Source of the DNA: Hippopus hippopus
Taxonomy: Eukaryota; Mollusca; Bivalvia; Cardiida; Cardiidae
Direction: 5' to 3'
Length of the DNA stretch: 64,000 bases
Assembly: GCA_946811185.2 (NCBI GenBank)
Contig: OX328102.1
Coordinates: 16,245,194 to 16,309,193, forward strand
Notes under the pieces: generated by a model
The model's database searches: none
What the model saw: only the letters and a program-made list of their open reading frames with translations
What the model was told of the DNA's origin: nothing
Shown: one piece after another, positions 27,301 through 39,837 of the stretch
Numbering within the stretch: position 1 is the stretch's first letter
Layout of the letters: the number at the start of each line of letters is the position of its first letter
Position numbers and translations under genes: made by a program

Positions 27301-27544
27301 AATGTTAAATTGTTTGACTAAATGGATTTAAAAGACTTGCTGGGTATAATGCATTACGAGATGCATTAGGACCCCTTTTGCCAATGGACGGCTCCATTAA
27401 TTCTATGTATTCGGTGCATTGAAAACTCTGTAGTTTTAGTATATCTGAATTTCAAACAAGGATAATTTTCCGTATACAGGTAAATCTTTTCTTTTTCGCT
27501 TTTGACCCTTTCCCACACAATCCCTTATTGTCTTAGATTGAACA

Positions 27545-27625
27545 AAATAAAGCGGGTGGTATAGATCCAAGATCAGACTGCACGTTCTGTGCAGTCTGAT
27601 CTTGGATCTATACCGTCCGCAAAAA
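27545..27625. repeat. Family A core, solo
   Basis: Near-perfect palindrome with arms GGTATAGATCCAAGATCAG and complement, ending GTCCGCAAAA. Confidence 0.65.
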
Positions 27626-27848
27626 CCCATATTTTCATCTTTTGCTCTAAAAGTGTTAAGTTTAACAATTGCAACGTCCGCCTGCCTGGCCTCGTGATTA
27701 TTTTTCCTTGTTACACAATAAAACCATCACGTGAATCTATAATGAGGAAAGTATTATATTTTTTATAGTGTCGATAAACGATTTAAGTGATATTCGCGCA
27801 CGTACTCCATGAAGATCAGACTGCAAAGTAAACTGGTCCCCGTCGTAT

Positions 27849-28863
27849 ATGTACAGGGTGTTTCATAATATATGTCCTTATTCTAAACCTGAATATTATC
27901 TACACATGTACGTTTGAAATAAATGAAAAGCTACTACCTTTTTGCAGACATAATAAAACTTCATTTGTATATAATACACAGACATTACCTAAACATTCTT
28001 TGATACACTGCACTTTTTCTGACAAGTCCATTTCACAACAAGTGTCCTACATAACGTCGATTCTGGGACTTTAAATAACGTCAAGTCTTTTGTGTTAAGG
28101 TTATTCTAGAAGCGTACAGGTTAACAAGCAGTAAAATGGGTTTAGAGCAAAAGAGAAATTGGGCTTTCATGTTGAAAAACTGCTACACAATGAGACAATC
28201 ACCTTATGGGCTATATAATGGACGGTATAGCGCTTCCCGTGTTTTTCGCAAATGGCGAGGAAAATTACGACACAGTAAATAAGTAGGGCTATATGAACAT
28301 TTTGAGGAAGAATTCCATTCTGATGCCAAAAGAAAAAAGTATTAACATTGAAGACACAGGCACTAGTACATGCATTTGATTTTAGCAAGGAGGAGCCACA
28401 CAACACATGAGCGAAAGCATAATTGAATGACTTTTAAAAGCGCCCAGGCAATAGTTAATTTCTTTCAGGAATGGCTACACACTCTGACCCTCCAGACATT
28501 TTCTTGTAAGGTGCATTATAAAAGGTGCACAGCCTAATGTCAGGAGATACTTAGTACTTTAGCTGCAACCAAGAAAAAAACAGCGGGGGGGGGGGGGCGA
28601 AAACATGTAAAATAAAACTCTCACAATAACCTCGACCTCGACGTCAGAATTGCTCAGAGAAGACGTCATTGTTGTAAAATAGACTTGTCAGAAAAAGTGT
28701 AGTGTATTAATTATTATAAGAATAATCTCTATGTACTACATATCAAATGAAATTTCATTATGTCTGCAAAAAGTTGGCAGCTTTCAATTCAGTTTGAATC
28801 GAAATTAGTAGAAAATATTGTTTCTTAGAATAAGGACAGATAATATGAAACATCCCTGTACAT
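27849..28863. mobile_element. About 1.0-kb inverted-repeat DNA transposon remnant
   Basis: The left end TACAGGGTGTTTCATAATAT is matched in inverse by ATATGAAACATCCCTGTA at the right end, with a second shared block (ACACTGCACTTTTTCTGAC and complement, about 28008 and 28690). TA at both borders fits the TA duplication of Tc1/mariner-type elements. No transposase frame was found; non-autonomous. Confidence 0.6.
28585..28599. repeat. Poly(G) run
   Basis: About 13 G within the 1-kb element. Confidence 0.7.
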
Positions 28864-29119
28864 ATTAACTGTTTCAGGGGAGGTAAACCATATAACTGCA
28901 CAGAAGACGCAGTTTGAGAGACTTTTTGTGTTTATTTCTAATAAAAATACAGAGCTTTGCAATTGCAATTTATAGCTCTTTTCGAACTTTTGACACTTAT
29001 CTTAGAATCTTAGAAATGAAAAAAAAAAAAAGCACTGCAATTGCATTTTTTTCGTTCTTTTTGTCTCAATGTCAATTTCGCCCATTTCACATTTGGACAC
29101 TTATCTTAGAATTTCGATT

Positions 29120-29400
29120 TGTGTAGTGTTGGACGTGGTTTTCCATAGTGAATTAGTGATATCACGGCGCCCAGTGTACGTATCTGTATGCTTTCCTGGA
29201 GGTTTCTTGTACTAACACGTCGAACAAATACTCATTCTAAGCCTTTGGCTGCTTTCACACATAACCATCGTCGAAACCAATTTTAGCGATGAGAGAGGAA
29301 TGAATCCTGTCGCTATGACAATCATCAATCCTCGAAAACAGTTTGGACGTGCTTGGTCTCGAATCGCGGCCTCTTCGATAATTGGCCCTGCTTTCAAATT
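29120..29400 (-). repeat. tRNA-derived SINE, minus strand, diverged
   Basis: Body ATCACGGCGCCCAGTG ... TGCTTTCCTGG, then CTGCTTTCACACATAACC and AATGAATCCTGTCGCTATGAC; inverted B box TCTCGAATCGCGGCC. Confidence 0.6.
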
Positions 29401-29689
29401 ATTACATTTGTACAAACTGAAAGCATTTGCAGACGACAAATATACCTATTTCCTCCAAAATTACCTTTGAAATTGGAAAATTTTGTGTTTTCCTATCAGC
29501 TTGAAAGTTTCATTTCTTTTACTCAGCAGGATAAGGTTTAAGACTTTTTAATTTTCTGAAAAGACAAAAAAAAAAGGGGGGGGGGGATTTACGCTAAGTC
29601 TAAATGAAACGTTGTTTCATAATGTCCACACTAAACACTGATAAATCTTCCTTGTTCTTTATCTTACTACAAAATTTTAGACTCGCCCA

Positions 29690-29865
29690 TATTTAAAACA
29701 ATTGCAGACGTCAAATTAAATGTACCAAAAATGATGGCATTTGTCTAAGAATGTGTAGAAAACATCGTGGGAAAAGGAGAAAATGCTGGTTTCCAGCATT
29801 TTCTCCTTTTCCAACGATGTTTTCAAAAGCCCTCTCTTTCCCAGAGACGTTGACACACGAGGTTT
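29690..29865 (+). repeat. MITE family B copy
   Basis: Palindrome about 29758-29823, with CATCGTGG/CCAACGATG ends. Confidence 0.7.
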
Positions 29866-29979
29866 TTTTTGGTAGAGGGTAACTTAAAGGGGAGGGGGGA
29901 GTTAAAACACAATTTGCCCCTGATATGAAGAAACTGTCTAAGCCAGACACTGATAAAATATTCCTGGCTGTTTACCTGA

Positions 29980-30170
29980 CGACAAAATTTTAAAGTCGTC
30001 CAAATTGGAAGTATTTCCAGACGTACAAATAAAATGTGTTTCAAATGATGGAATTTGTCTACGAAAGAGTAGAAAACATTGTGGGAAAAGGAGAAAATGC
30101 TGGTAACCAGCATTTTCTCCTTTTCCCACAATGTTTTCAAAAGCTATTTAAACACTGGTCTGCGTGATAA
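29980..30170 (+). repeat. MITE family B copy with perfect 67-bp palindrome
   Basis: 30072-30138 equals the palindrome at 7503-7569. Confidence 0.8.
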
Positions 30171-30289
30171 AAGGTCAAATGCATGCAGCATAATTTACGC
30201 ATTCCGTGCATCTTTGATGTAATTAATAGGCTTTACAATCACGAAGACTGCGAAGAATGTCTATGGAAATTGAATCTATATTCACCAAC

Positions 30290-30460
30290 CAATCTTAAGA
30301 TCATTCTTGGTCTTATTCTCCAGAATTTTCTAAATTTGAGTGACACAACTTCTGATTGGCTTAACCATTTGGTTTGGCCAATCAGAAGTTGTGTTACTTT
30401 CAAATTTAGAAAATCTCAGGTATAAAGACTAAGGATGTTCTTAAGAATCTGTGCGATTTC
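30290..30460. repeat. Long palindrome (hairpin MITE)
   Basis: Arms ACACAACTTCTGATTGGC and GCCAATCAGAAGTTGTGT around a 14-bp centre, extending to TTTTCTAAATTTGA/TCAAATTTAGAAAA and TCTTAAGA-like ends. Confidence 0.7.
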
Positions 30461-30529
30461 TGACCAATCAGAATTTTTTTTATTTGAAGGTTTAAAGTGA
30501 TGAAAACTAGCTTCTTACCAAATATCTCC

Positions 30530-30760
30530 GTGTCTTAACAACCCCTACAAAAATGAGTTTTGAAAACATTGTGGGGAAAAAAAAAGAAATTGCTGGTAAC
30601 CAGCATTTTCTACCTTTCCTATAATGCTTTGTCATTTCCATAACCCTAAGCAAAAAGACTTTTCATAACATTGACATTTTCCAACATTTCAGCTATATTC
30701 AATTTGTCGTAAGCACGTCTTTTCAATTTAGGTCGAGTTTTATTTTTTTCTTTAGCTTTT
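30530..30760 (-). repeat. MITE family B, diverged
   Basis: Palindrome at about 30556-30626 interrupted by an A-rich insertion. Confidence 0.55.
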
Positions 30761-30939
30761 AGCTAAGAGTTTATAGGGAAGTTTAAAACATCAGCAGTTG
30801 TTTTCAAGAACAAAGAAGTCTAATGAAGTGTCGTTTGACTCTTTCACTACTAAGTAAACAATTAACACGTTTTTATTGGCTATAGATTTAGTTCCACTGC
30901 AAGTTGAAGAAACTGTTTGTCCTTAATCTTAAATAAAGT

Positions 30940-31015
30940 AGTGGACAGTGTAGATCAGAGATCAGACTAAATGTTCTGTGCAGTCTGATCTTGATCTACA
31001 TTGTCCACAAAAGCT
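30940..31015. repeat. Family A core, solo
   Basis: GGACAGTGTAGATC ... GATCTACATTGTCC arms with several changes. Confidence 0.55.
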
Positions 31016-31290
31016 TCTGGTGTCGTCAACACGGTAAGGTTTTATGAATAAAAATTAAAAGGCTTTGGGAGTATAAGGATGACTTTTTTGTATTTTTGTA
31101 AAATTTTCGTCCTAAAATCTGAAGGGCCACCTTTAACACCATTTTCTTCTTTTCCGTCGATATTTTCAAAAGCTATCTTTCTCAGGGTCGCTGAAAACTC
31201 GGGATTATGTGGCAAAGGGTTATTTGCATGTTACTCCTGTTACCTCATGGAGGAGTACTAAGGTAATAGAAATCGCTTATGTTTTTATAT

Positions 31291-31360
31291 TAGCCATACT
31301 CTGTGAAAAGGGTGTTTCATGAATCTGCAAAAAGTATCGACCCAGGCACATTTTTACCAA
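31291..31360 (+). repeat. MITE family C, 5' fragment
   Basis: ATACTCTGTGAAAAGGGTGT ... CTGCAAAAAGTATCGACCCAG, then homology stops. Confidence 0.55.
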
Positions 31361-31639
31361 GTGAACACTAGTGTCCTTTTATTCGATTTTATCAATAAGT
31401 CAAAAGCCAGCGCATTCAGCTATACGCGGAAGAAAAGACCAGAACATTTCAATTTTGAGGATGATTTTTTAAGGTTATCTCACAAAATGATCGGACCGTT
31501 TTGAACCAAGATCAGACAGCAGGTTCCTTACAGTCTGGTCATTATCTGCGCTGTCCCGAAAAAGTTGGTTGAACTGTGAAAAGAACCAGAGCTTAAGTGT
31601 GAATTCTTTGCCCTTTCCGAAACTGCCAATATACTCCTT

Positions 31640-32045
31640 CGAATTGAAAGCATCTGCAGATGACAAATTTGAGATTGGTATAAATGAGCTGAAGTTCTCT
31701 GATAGGGTAGTAAACATTGTGAGAAAAGGAGAAATTGCATGTTACAAGCAATTTCTCATTTTTCCACAGTCTTTTCAAAAGCTTTCTTCCTCATGATCAT
31801 AAACACAAGGGGTTGTTTGAATAGACTTTAATCTTTATATCAAACGATAAAATTTCAGGTTAGACCAAATTCAAAGCATTTACAGACAACAAAGTAAATA
31901 CACCTCAACTAATATAAGCTTCCCATGAAGCGTTAGAAAACATTGTGGGAAATGGAGAAAATGCCGGTAACCAGCATTTTCTCCTTTACCCACAATGTTT
32001 TCAAAGTCTTTCTACCACATAGTTGTTAAAACACGGATTGTTTGC
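31640..32045 (+). repeat. Two MITE family B copies in tandem
   Basis: Palindromes at about 31706-31785 (diverged) and 31936-32003; each is preceded by AAAGCAT(C/T)T(G/A)CAGA. Confidence 0.65.
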
Positions 32046-32239
32046 TAAAAAGACTGAAAAGTAAAACATTTCATAGCAGGGCCATCTTTATAAAGCTAAA
32101 CAATACGATGTCACACAAAACACACGCACGTTTTGGAAAAGCTTTGTTGTCGTCTGCAAAGATTAATGTGTAAATACTGTCTTATGCAGACGCAGTCTAA
32201 TTTATCTGCACTATGTGACTTCCTCCCAAAAAAACTTTT

Positions 32240-32442
32240 ATTCTGCTAAATAACTACAATAAAATTTTCAATTCGATAGTAAAAACCCAAATATTGCTAT
32301 TTCAAAGTAATGTTTTGGGGAATGATATCTCCTTATCGGACAGTGTAGATCCAAGATCAGACTGCACGTTCTGTGCAGTCTGATCTTGATCTATACTGTC
32401 CGCAAATGGTCAGTGATTCGCGCTTAGCAGCCTAAGAGTTAA
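32240..32442 (+). repeat. MITE family A, full copy
   Basis: Uninterrupted relative of the copy that element 2 hit; ATTGCTATTTCAAAGTAATG at about 32295 shows the empty site sequence. Confidence 0.75.
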
Positions 32443-32539
32443 TGAATTTGGAAATTGTACGTGTTTGGGCATTTTCCTCATCCTAACAATGTACTTTTGT
32501 TCATCAATAACACCGTTTCTTGTAGAGAGTTGATTGATC

Positions 32540-32790
32540 AGTGAATGGTGTTTAAAGCCGCTTTCAACATTATTTTAATTATATCAGTGCGACAACTTAC
32601 ATATTCATGTGTGTCCTGAGTTCTCCAGTATAAGGCTAGGGCTCTAACGTTGATACTCCCACGAATGGCTGAAAGGACCTCCCACAAATGGCCCAGTGCT
32701 TTCAGTGAGACTCGAACCTGGATTCAGTTACCACAGCCGCAGTGTCTACGGAAATCCTGAACGGATCCCTGCTAGCTGCACGTGTCACGT
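32540..32790 (-). repeat. tRNA-derived SINE, minus strand
   Basis: GAATGGTGTTTAAAGCCGC at the 5' side and inverted B box GAGACTCGAACCTGG. Confidence 0.6.
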
Positions 32791-32967
32791 CTTAGCTTAT
32801 TACAAGTCAGTGTCGACATAAACAGGAACACAGCATGCAGGTGATAACGCTTGGCTGTGGGTGCTTTTTCAGTGAAAATTCGTGGTTGAAAAGGGACATA
32901 AATGTGCCCAACACAAGTTGGTTTGTGGGTTACATGTCCTTTTGATGGGCAGCAAAGAGCTCAATAT

Positions 32968-33215
32968 TGTTCGGTGTTTAACGCCGTTTTCAACATTATT
33001 TCAGTTATATCACGGTGGCCAGTGCACCTATCCATGCTTTCCTGGCGATTCTTTTACCAGTACTCCACACAATGTTCTTTCCAAGCCACTGGCTGCTTTC
33101 GCACATAACCAGCGTCAAAACAATGGTCAGCGGTGAGAGAGGAATGAATCCTGTCGCGATGACTATCATCAATCAAAGAGATTGGTCGAGCCGGGGATCG
33201 AACCATCGACCCCTT
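32968..33215 (-). repeat. tRNA-derived SINE, minus strand
   Basis: GGTGTTTAACGCCGTTTTCA body, TGCTTTCCTGGCGATTCTTT, then inverted B box GGGGATCGAACCATCGACC. Confidence 0.65.
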
Positions 33216-33394
33216 GTTTGAAATACAGAGATGTGAGAAAATGTCAAAGCTTACGGGCGACGCAGGGCTGTTACGAGAATACCTAGACGTTTTTTTTTCA
33301 AAAATACAGCAACTGAAAAATGAACTTTTGCCGCTTTATGACTAAAATCAGTGCGGTCTGCCTAAAGTAGCTTAACTTTTTACTATACGACAAA

Positions 33395-33590
33395 ATTTCA
33401 GACTTGTCCGAATTCAAAGCATTTGTAGGCGACAAAATAAAAATGAACAAAAAATTGATATTTTTTTGAAGGTCAGAAAACATTGTGGGAAAAGGAGAAA
33501 ATGCTGGTTACCAGCATTTTCTCCTTTTCCCACAATGTTTTCAAAAGCGTTCTTCCTCGGGATCGTTAAAATGTCGGGATAGTTTGGTAA
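33395..33590 (+). repeat. MITE family B copy with perfect palindrome
   Basis: 33476-33542; differs from 7503-7569 only at the centre (GGTTACC). Confidence 0.8.
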
Positions 33591-33744
33591 AAAGGTAAAA
33601 ACACCATTCAAGCAAGGAAACATTGTTTTAGTTTTAGATCTGTTCATTTATTTTCCATTTGAAGACAGTATTACGATGTTTTTTATGACCATCATCATGA
33701 TCAATCTTTTTTAACTGTATTATTTATGAGGTAACTGTGTCCCG

Positions 33745-33820
33745 ACAGGTCATTGGCATGGCACAGAGGTAGTGATCATACAGGGTTTGCTGATTCGAGT
33801 CTCGGCTGGGCCAAGGAAAT
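33745..33820 (+). repeat. SINE head fragment
   Basis: Weak A box (GGCACAGAGGTAGTG) and B box (GATTCGAGTCTCGG). Confidence 0.45.
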
Positions 33821-33929
33821 ACGACGTTTGATAGACATAAACATAGGCAAAGACAGTATTTTATTACACGTAAACTATTTAGTTTATTGTATCACAAAAT
33901 TATGTTTCGTTATCAAAATGAATGAGCCA

Positions 33930-34195
33930 TACGCTGTGAAAAGGGGGGTTAATGTATCTGAAAAAAAAGTATCAACCCTTGTCAGCCTGTGCAGTCGGCG
34001 CAGGCTGACCTGGGTCGAAACTTTTTGCTTTTGGTTAATTTCTTAATGTTATAGGACCTTTCTCACTCGTGATTCAGTCGATTTTAAGACAAAAATTTAT
34101 TTCAAGGATCCATAATAATGTAATGACTTTCTTGGTATGATGAATTACGGAGATACATTAAACATCCTTTTGCCAGAGCATGGCTCGAGTGATAA
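33930..34195 (+). repeat. MITE family C copy
   Basis: Ends ACGCTGTGAAAAGGGGGG and CATCCTTTTGCCAGAGCATG; hairpin at about 33974-34020. Confidence 0.6.
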
Positions 34196-34769
34196 GCGAC
34201 AAGTATAATCAAGTAATCAGGCTAGAATAACCTAAAATAAATGAAAACCGAGGCTAATAATAACTACAGCAATAACGATAATATTATGAAACAGTATAGT
34301 AGTTATAGCAGTAAAAATGATACTAATGATGATAACAATATTAATTTGTAAGAAACAAAAGGCAACATGCCATTGAACTTACGATTTAATATTTGTAGCA
34401 ACTGAAAATTCAATTGATGTCGGTCATTTTTACATAATACCGGTACTATACTAGGTAAGTATCATTACACAGAAATCATTCACAGATACGGATGTTTGGG
34501 ATTTGTATGTCTTTGTAGAAAAGCAGCAAGTGAATTTAGGAAAAAAAATCATATACTACTGAAAAAGGATCCAATATGAAGGCGAGGATAAGTGAACTCG
34601 GCGTAGTGACATTATACATGTATTTACTAAAATTCAAGACTAATCATGTCTTCCCCTTCAAATATCTATCAATGCAAGCGTCTACTGAACTAGTTTTGAA
34701 CCAGTCAAAAACTTAAACGATAACGTACGATAATGGGTAAGTCAAGTCTTTACCAAACGACAAAATTTT

Positions 34770-35140
34770 AGACATGTTCATATCGAAAACTTTTGCAGAT
34801 GACAAATTAAATAGGACTCAAAAACTGAAAATTGTATTAGAAAGGGTAGATAACATTGTGGGGAAAAGATAGAATGCCTGTTACCAGTATTTTCTCCTTT
34901 TCCCGCGTTTTCAAAAGTCTTCTTCCCCAGGGTCGTTATAACGCTAGATTCTTTAACAAACAATCACGAGTTTAACGACCCTGGGGAAGAAGGGTTTTAA
35001 AAACCTTGTATGAAAAGGACTAAATTTAAATGGTGTTAACCTTTTTTTTCTGTGTCTTCCATAGTGTTTTCAGGCTTGCTTTTCTAGGAGACGAATTCCA
35101 CCATCTGAGCCACACTGAATATGCCGTCCATAAATGCTTT
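34770..35140 (+). repeat. MITE family B copies, diverged
   Basis: Palindrome remnants at 34850-34916 and 34985-35075, oriented head to head. Confidence 0.5.
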
Positions 35141-35149
35141 CAATTTTAA

Positions 35150-35213
35150 CCCTTATCCTGGTAAATAACTAAAACGAAATTTTCAATTCGATGGTAAAAA
35201 CCCAAATATTGCT
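35150..35213 (+). repeat. MITE family A, left part interrupted by element 2
   Basis: Side arm CCTTATCCTGGTAAATAAC to CCCAAATATTGCT, directly joined to element 2. The remainder is at 50845-50993. Confidence 0.85.
35208..35213. repeat. Target-site duplication ATTGCT, left
   Basis: Matches 50845-50850. The family A MITE consensus at this point has a single ATTGCT (compare 32295-32300). Confidence 0.93.
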
Positions 35214-35244
35214 AGTAGATAGGAAAACACTCTATCTAGCTTAT

Positions 35245-35475
<231 letters not shown>

Positions 35476-35484
35476 GAATTCACA

Positions 35485-35781
35485 ATGAATGAAAACACAA
35501 ATGGAGAATCTATTCCTTTATATAACGTGGAAGTATTAAATGACTATGAAGAGTTAATATGTGAGATAGAAGAATTATTAGAGAAGAAATTTTATATGGA
35601 ATTAAAATATAATTTACGTCCACAACCAGTTCATCAACCTTTATATTCATATCCACAACCAATTGTACAACCTATAGTACAACCAATAGAACAACAACCC
35701 CCCTTACTTCCAAATTTAGGACCACAAACTTTTACCTCATTATCAGGTCAGCAAGCAGTAGCACAACAACCATTTTACTAA
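35485..35781 (+). CDS. 98-aa TIR protein, Pro/Gln-rich (left copy)
   Basis: Function unknown. The N-terminal half is acidic and helical (EELICEIEELLEKKF near residues 20-34); the second half is Pro/Gln/Tyr-rich with repeated QPIVQPIVQPIEQQP. It is intact in both TIRs with one Pro/Ser difference near residue 78, so it has stayed open while many other genes of the element broke. The Pro-rich tail may act as an interaction motif. It could be a late-domain-like or regulatory protein; this is only a guess. Confidence 0.65.
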   Translation: MNENTNGESIPLYNVEVLNDYEELICEIEELLEKKFYMELKYNLRPQPVHQPLYSYPQPIVQPIVQPIEQQPPLLPNLGPQTFTSLSGQQAVAQQPFY

Positions 35782-35818
35782 ATTTCAATCATAAAAATAT
35801 AACTTATTATAAACAAAG

Positions 35819-38800
35819 TTATATTTTATAATGCCCCCGAGCTAATGTATCGATATTGTTTTCCAAAACAAACCTTTCATCATCACTTGATCCTAACGCT
35901 TTTTTGTTTAACTCTTCAGTATACATATTATGACCCCTACTTCTTAAAACAGTCATCTTTCTATACTGATCCTTTTCTGTAAGCAAACACTCTTTGTAAT
36001 TATCAAAATTTATCTCTTTCTTGATAACCGCTTTTTTAACACCTTTACATCTTTTGTCTTCATTACCATCTAAGGTTTTATAAGCATACATTTTTGCTCC
36101 TAAACCAACAAACTCAGTCATAATCTTACCACCTAACTCATCTTTAAACTTTCCAACTACTCCAGCATTACAATTATTTTTTAAGAAATGATCTTTAGGA
36201 TAATTGCTTGTATCAAACATTTCAAACACATCTTTCTCCATATCCTTATACAAATTTTTAGTTTCTATTTCAAGGATAAAACTATCTGTATCAGTATAAC
36301 ACATTCTAACCTTTTCACCATACTTAGCTTTAAGGTAGTTATAATAAGTTTTTTGCATATGCGTTTTACTAATGTCTAAGATGCTTAATCCTGAGTAAAT
36401 AGGTTTAATATATTTTAAATTAGTGTTTTTCATGTGTACCGCTGTTAGGTTTTCATCGAATATTGTTGTGTGGTTATAGTTTGGTTTTGCTACCAATTTC
36501 TTATAATGCTCTTCACTAGAAACCAAGTGTATCGTTACTCTATTTCTCAGGTTTTCCATAGTCTTGCCAAAGACTGAATTATTCATCAACTTAAAAAAAT
36601 CTTTCTCAAAATTATTTTTAGCTGCTTTTCTTAGTGTAATGTTTGTATCAATATATGATTTAAGCCATGGGCTTTCCTCAAACTTAATTCCTCGATGTAT
36701 TTTAGTAATCTTTAAACCTAAATCAACGCATGTTTTTAAGGCTTCTTGATGAATAATATAATTCTTTTTGTTATTTAAGTTTGGAATAAGTTTTTTTACT
36801 TTTTCTATCTTTAAACGTTCAGGTGCTAAAAGAAAGTCATTGTGTAAATCATGCAACTCTTTAGGATATTCTAAATCTACTTCTAATATACATGGTATTT
36901 TTTTCCAGTTTTCTAATTCTTCATTTTCCATCCATTTAAGTAGGAAGAGGTTGACTCATTGCCCAAGGATAAAGACTGTTTGCATCTATATATAATAAAT
37001 ATTTTGATGGTTTACTAGAATCATATAATTCACCAATATCCTCATTATTTGCTTTTGCATATCTTTTACTACACATGCTAACACCTCCTCTGATACCCTT
37101 TTCAACCATTAAAAGCATATCAAGATCAGATAAAAGCTCTAGATTTACTCTCTTTATTTTTAATGCTGCATCCCAAGCTAAACCAGGAGCAGTATAATAC
37201 CAACTAGGATCTAAGTCATAGTTTTCACGACAAACATCTCTAAAGTTTTCGAAAACATCTGCTAAAAGCAATACATCTATTTTATTGTAAAGTTCTAAGT
37301 AATCCTTAAACGTTTTCATATTAAAAGCTTTCCAAACCTTTTGTGCATGAGCATAATCTTCACCCGTAATTCCTTCTTTGTTTAAACTTGAGTAAAATGA
37401 TTCTTTGGGTGGTAATTTCTCTTCTTTAAGTTTATCAAATGAATCTAGGTACTCATAAGGAAAAACTCCTTTTCTCCTAACCAAGGGCAGGAGATTCTTA
37501 CTGAAATATTTTGATAAAATTTTTAATTGACTTTCCTCTAAGTTGCTTGAAAGTTTATCCAAACTAGAACTCATAAACTTAAAACTATCAAGAAATCTAA
37601 TTTTATGGTTTATATTTTTTCCTACCCAAATGTCTTTACTAAAACTAATATATTTCTCTTCATTATTTGGAATACAATCAATCTTCCCTTCAGATTTGCC
37701 AAGACATTTAATAAAAAGATGAGCGTCATATCCACTAAGATTATGAAGGTATACAGGTGTGAAGTTAGGATTTCTAGCTTTTAGATTGCATTTACTGTGT
37801 GCGGCGCCTCTATATTTACCTGTAAAATGGCAATGATCTTTTACTCTAATATTATCTTTGGTAAACTTATTACCACAAATCCAACAGCGTGTTTGTTGTG
37901 TATGTTTTATTTCTTCCTCTCTCGTAATTTCAATAGGTTTTGGATTTTGGTGATACCGTTGATGAATTTCTTGTATATCAACTTTTAACTAGTTTATAAA
38001 AACTTCCTCAACATTTTCTCCAACATAACTTCTTTTTATAGGAGCACACACAGAATCATCAAAACATTTTATAATATAGTAAAAACTACAAGGTATATGC
38101 TTTTCACGTTGTATAATATAACTCTTTTCCGGGTTTGGTTGGCATGTGTGTATTGGTTTTAAAACACTTTCAAAATCAGCGTATACAACAAAGGGAACCT
38201 CAAGTTTTCTAGCATGGTTTTCAAAAGCTAACATGGTACCTGATTCTGGCATCTCTAAAGTAATAGGCTCGTGTTCATTACAGTATTGTTTATGTTTTTC
38301 CAAAAGTTCTTTACTACCAAAGTGATTCATACATCGTTTGCAATATTCTATACCACCATTGTTACTTACTTGTTTTCTCATTAAACTACTAAATTTTTTT
38401 ATGAGAGCGTAATGCTCGTTTTCCTCATTTTTAATATAAAGAAGATCAACATGTTTACTTTTTTCACATTTTGTAAGCCTAAGAGGATAAATATATTCCT
38501 TTATTTCCTTATACCCATACACGTTTACACTAATTTCTGAATTTTGTTTTTCAAACTTATCGATATCTTTAAACGAAACAGGATACTCTATTCCCTCCAT
38601 GTTTAAACTACTTTCCTTAGTTTGCAAAGCCTTGTCAACTATCTCTGCATTATGCTCTTTAGAGTTTAATGCTCTTAAAACGCACCATAAAAAGCATTTG
38701 TCATCTTTATTTTTCATATTGATAACTGCTTTTTTGTTAGCAATCCATTTTGGTAAAGGTAAGTGGCCATTAGCTCTTAAAGGATCATAAGCAGCTGTAT

Positions 38801-39386
38801 GTATTTCTAATTGTACTATACTTTCAAATGTCCAACCACTACCTTCTCTTTGAAAATTAGTTAATTTTTCCATAACTTCATCTATCATTCTATTCAACAA
38901 ATCCTCTATTTCTCCCTCGTTTAAATTTAAATGTTGTGTACTATGAAAGGCAAGTTCAACAGGAGCTCGATCAAGATCTGACATTAACCTTAATGTACAC
39001 CTAAGTACAAGTTTTACCTTTGTTCGTAAATTATTTCTAAGAGTGTTTATAAGAGGCATCCACGTTTCTGCGAAAAATCTTTGTGGGCTATAATTTTCAA
39101 TACCCTCTATAACATGTTGTGTAGCATACCCTCTAAATGCGGATTGAGAAGCTCTAATCTCAAACGGTTGTCTTGGAGGGTAATTTTCTCTAACGTGGTC
39201 AACAATTTCATCCAAAACTTGTGGCATTTGTGTTGTCTCCACATTACCAGTTATCCAGTTACCAAAATCAGTTATTCTTCTTTGTATGGATTCCGGAACA
39301 ACAGCTGAGGCTAGTCGTCTTGCTCCCGAGTAAACATTAGACGCAGCTCGTCTTGCTGCACTCGTAAATCTATTAAATAAACTCAT
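35819..39386 (-). pseudogene. polB: Family B DNA polymerase of element 2, broken by one stop and one frameshift
   Basis: Three blocks in order: N-terminal part 39386-37992, middle 37988-36936 and C-terminal part 36931-35819. An in-frame TAG lies at 37989-37991; the frame stays open on either side of it. A frame change lies at about 36932-36945, just after polymerase motif A (DANSLYPWAMS, about 36980). Other motifs seen: Exo I ADFESVL (about 38180), Exo II NLSGYDAHLF (about 37735), motif B NNSVFGKTMEN (about 36570) and motif C YTDTDSFILE (about 36280). A Cys/His finger precedes the exonuclease domain (about 38330). All catalytic motifs survive, so the breaks are recent, or one is a recoding or sequencing issue. 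Confidence 0.88.
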
Positions 39387-39474
39387 TTTTATATATATAT
39401 AAAAAAAAAACTTAAGTTAAATTTTTTTTGTTTCAAAAAAATTTTATTATGACTTCGTCATTGCCATAATAAAA

Positions 39475-39816
39475 TTATTGAATGTTAATCTTATATTTAT
39501 TTTTCCAAATTCTCCCATTCCAGTTCTCAATCGTTTGTGGGCAGCGATCTATAAATTTACCCGCCTTATAAACTGATGGAAAGGTTTTTATTTCGCCAGT
39601 TTCAACATCCTCTAAACTAACTTTCTTAGGATTATGCATAATAGTCTTTAATCTATCAAACTTAGGGTCTTTACTTCTTTCTTTTTTAGGCGACTCCTCC
39701 TCTGGTAACAATCCATGTTCTTTCACCAACTCAACTAACCGCTTTTTATCCCAGTATGAGTAGAAATTTATATTATTTTCTTTAAGAATTTTTTTTAAAT
39801 CTGTAACCTTTATCAT
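39475..39816 (-). CDS. 113-aa SAP/NUMOD1-like DNA-binding protein
   Basis: Residues 1-35 (LKKILKENNINFYSYWDKKRL) resemble a SAP-like helix-extended-helix DNA-binding domain. Residues 65-110 (VSLEDVETGEIKTFPSVYKA, then GKFIDRC and a Trp-Asn-Gly end) resemble the NUMOD1/IENR modular DNA-binding motif known from homing endonucleases and phage proteins. It has no nuclease domain. It lies between PolB and the major capsid gene and has TATATAAAA directly before its ATG. Confidence 0.6.
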   Translation of the reverse strand: MIKVTDLKKILKENNINFYSYWDKKRLVELVKEHGLLPEEESPKKERSKDPKFDRLKTIMHNPKKVSLEDVETGEIKTFPSVYKAGKFIDRCPQTIENWNGRIWKNKYKINIQ

Positions 39817-39837
39817 TTTTATATAGGAAAAAATATC

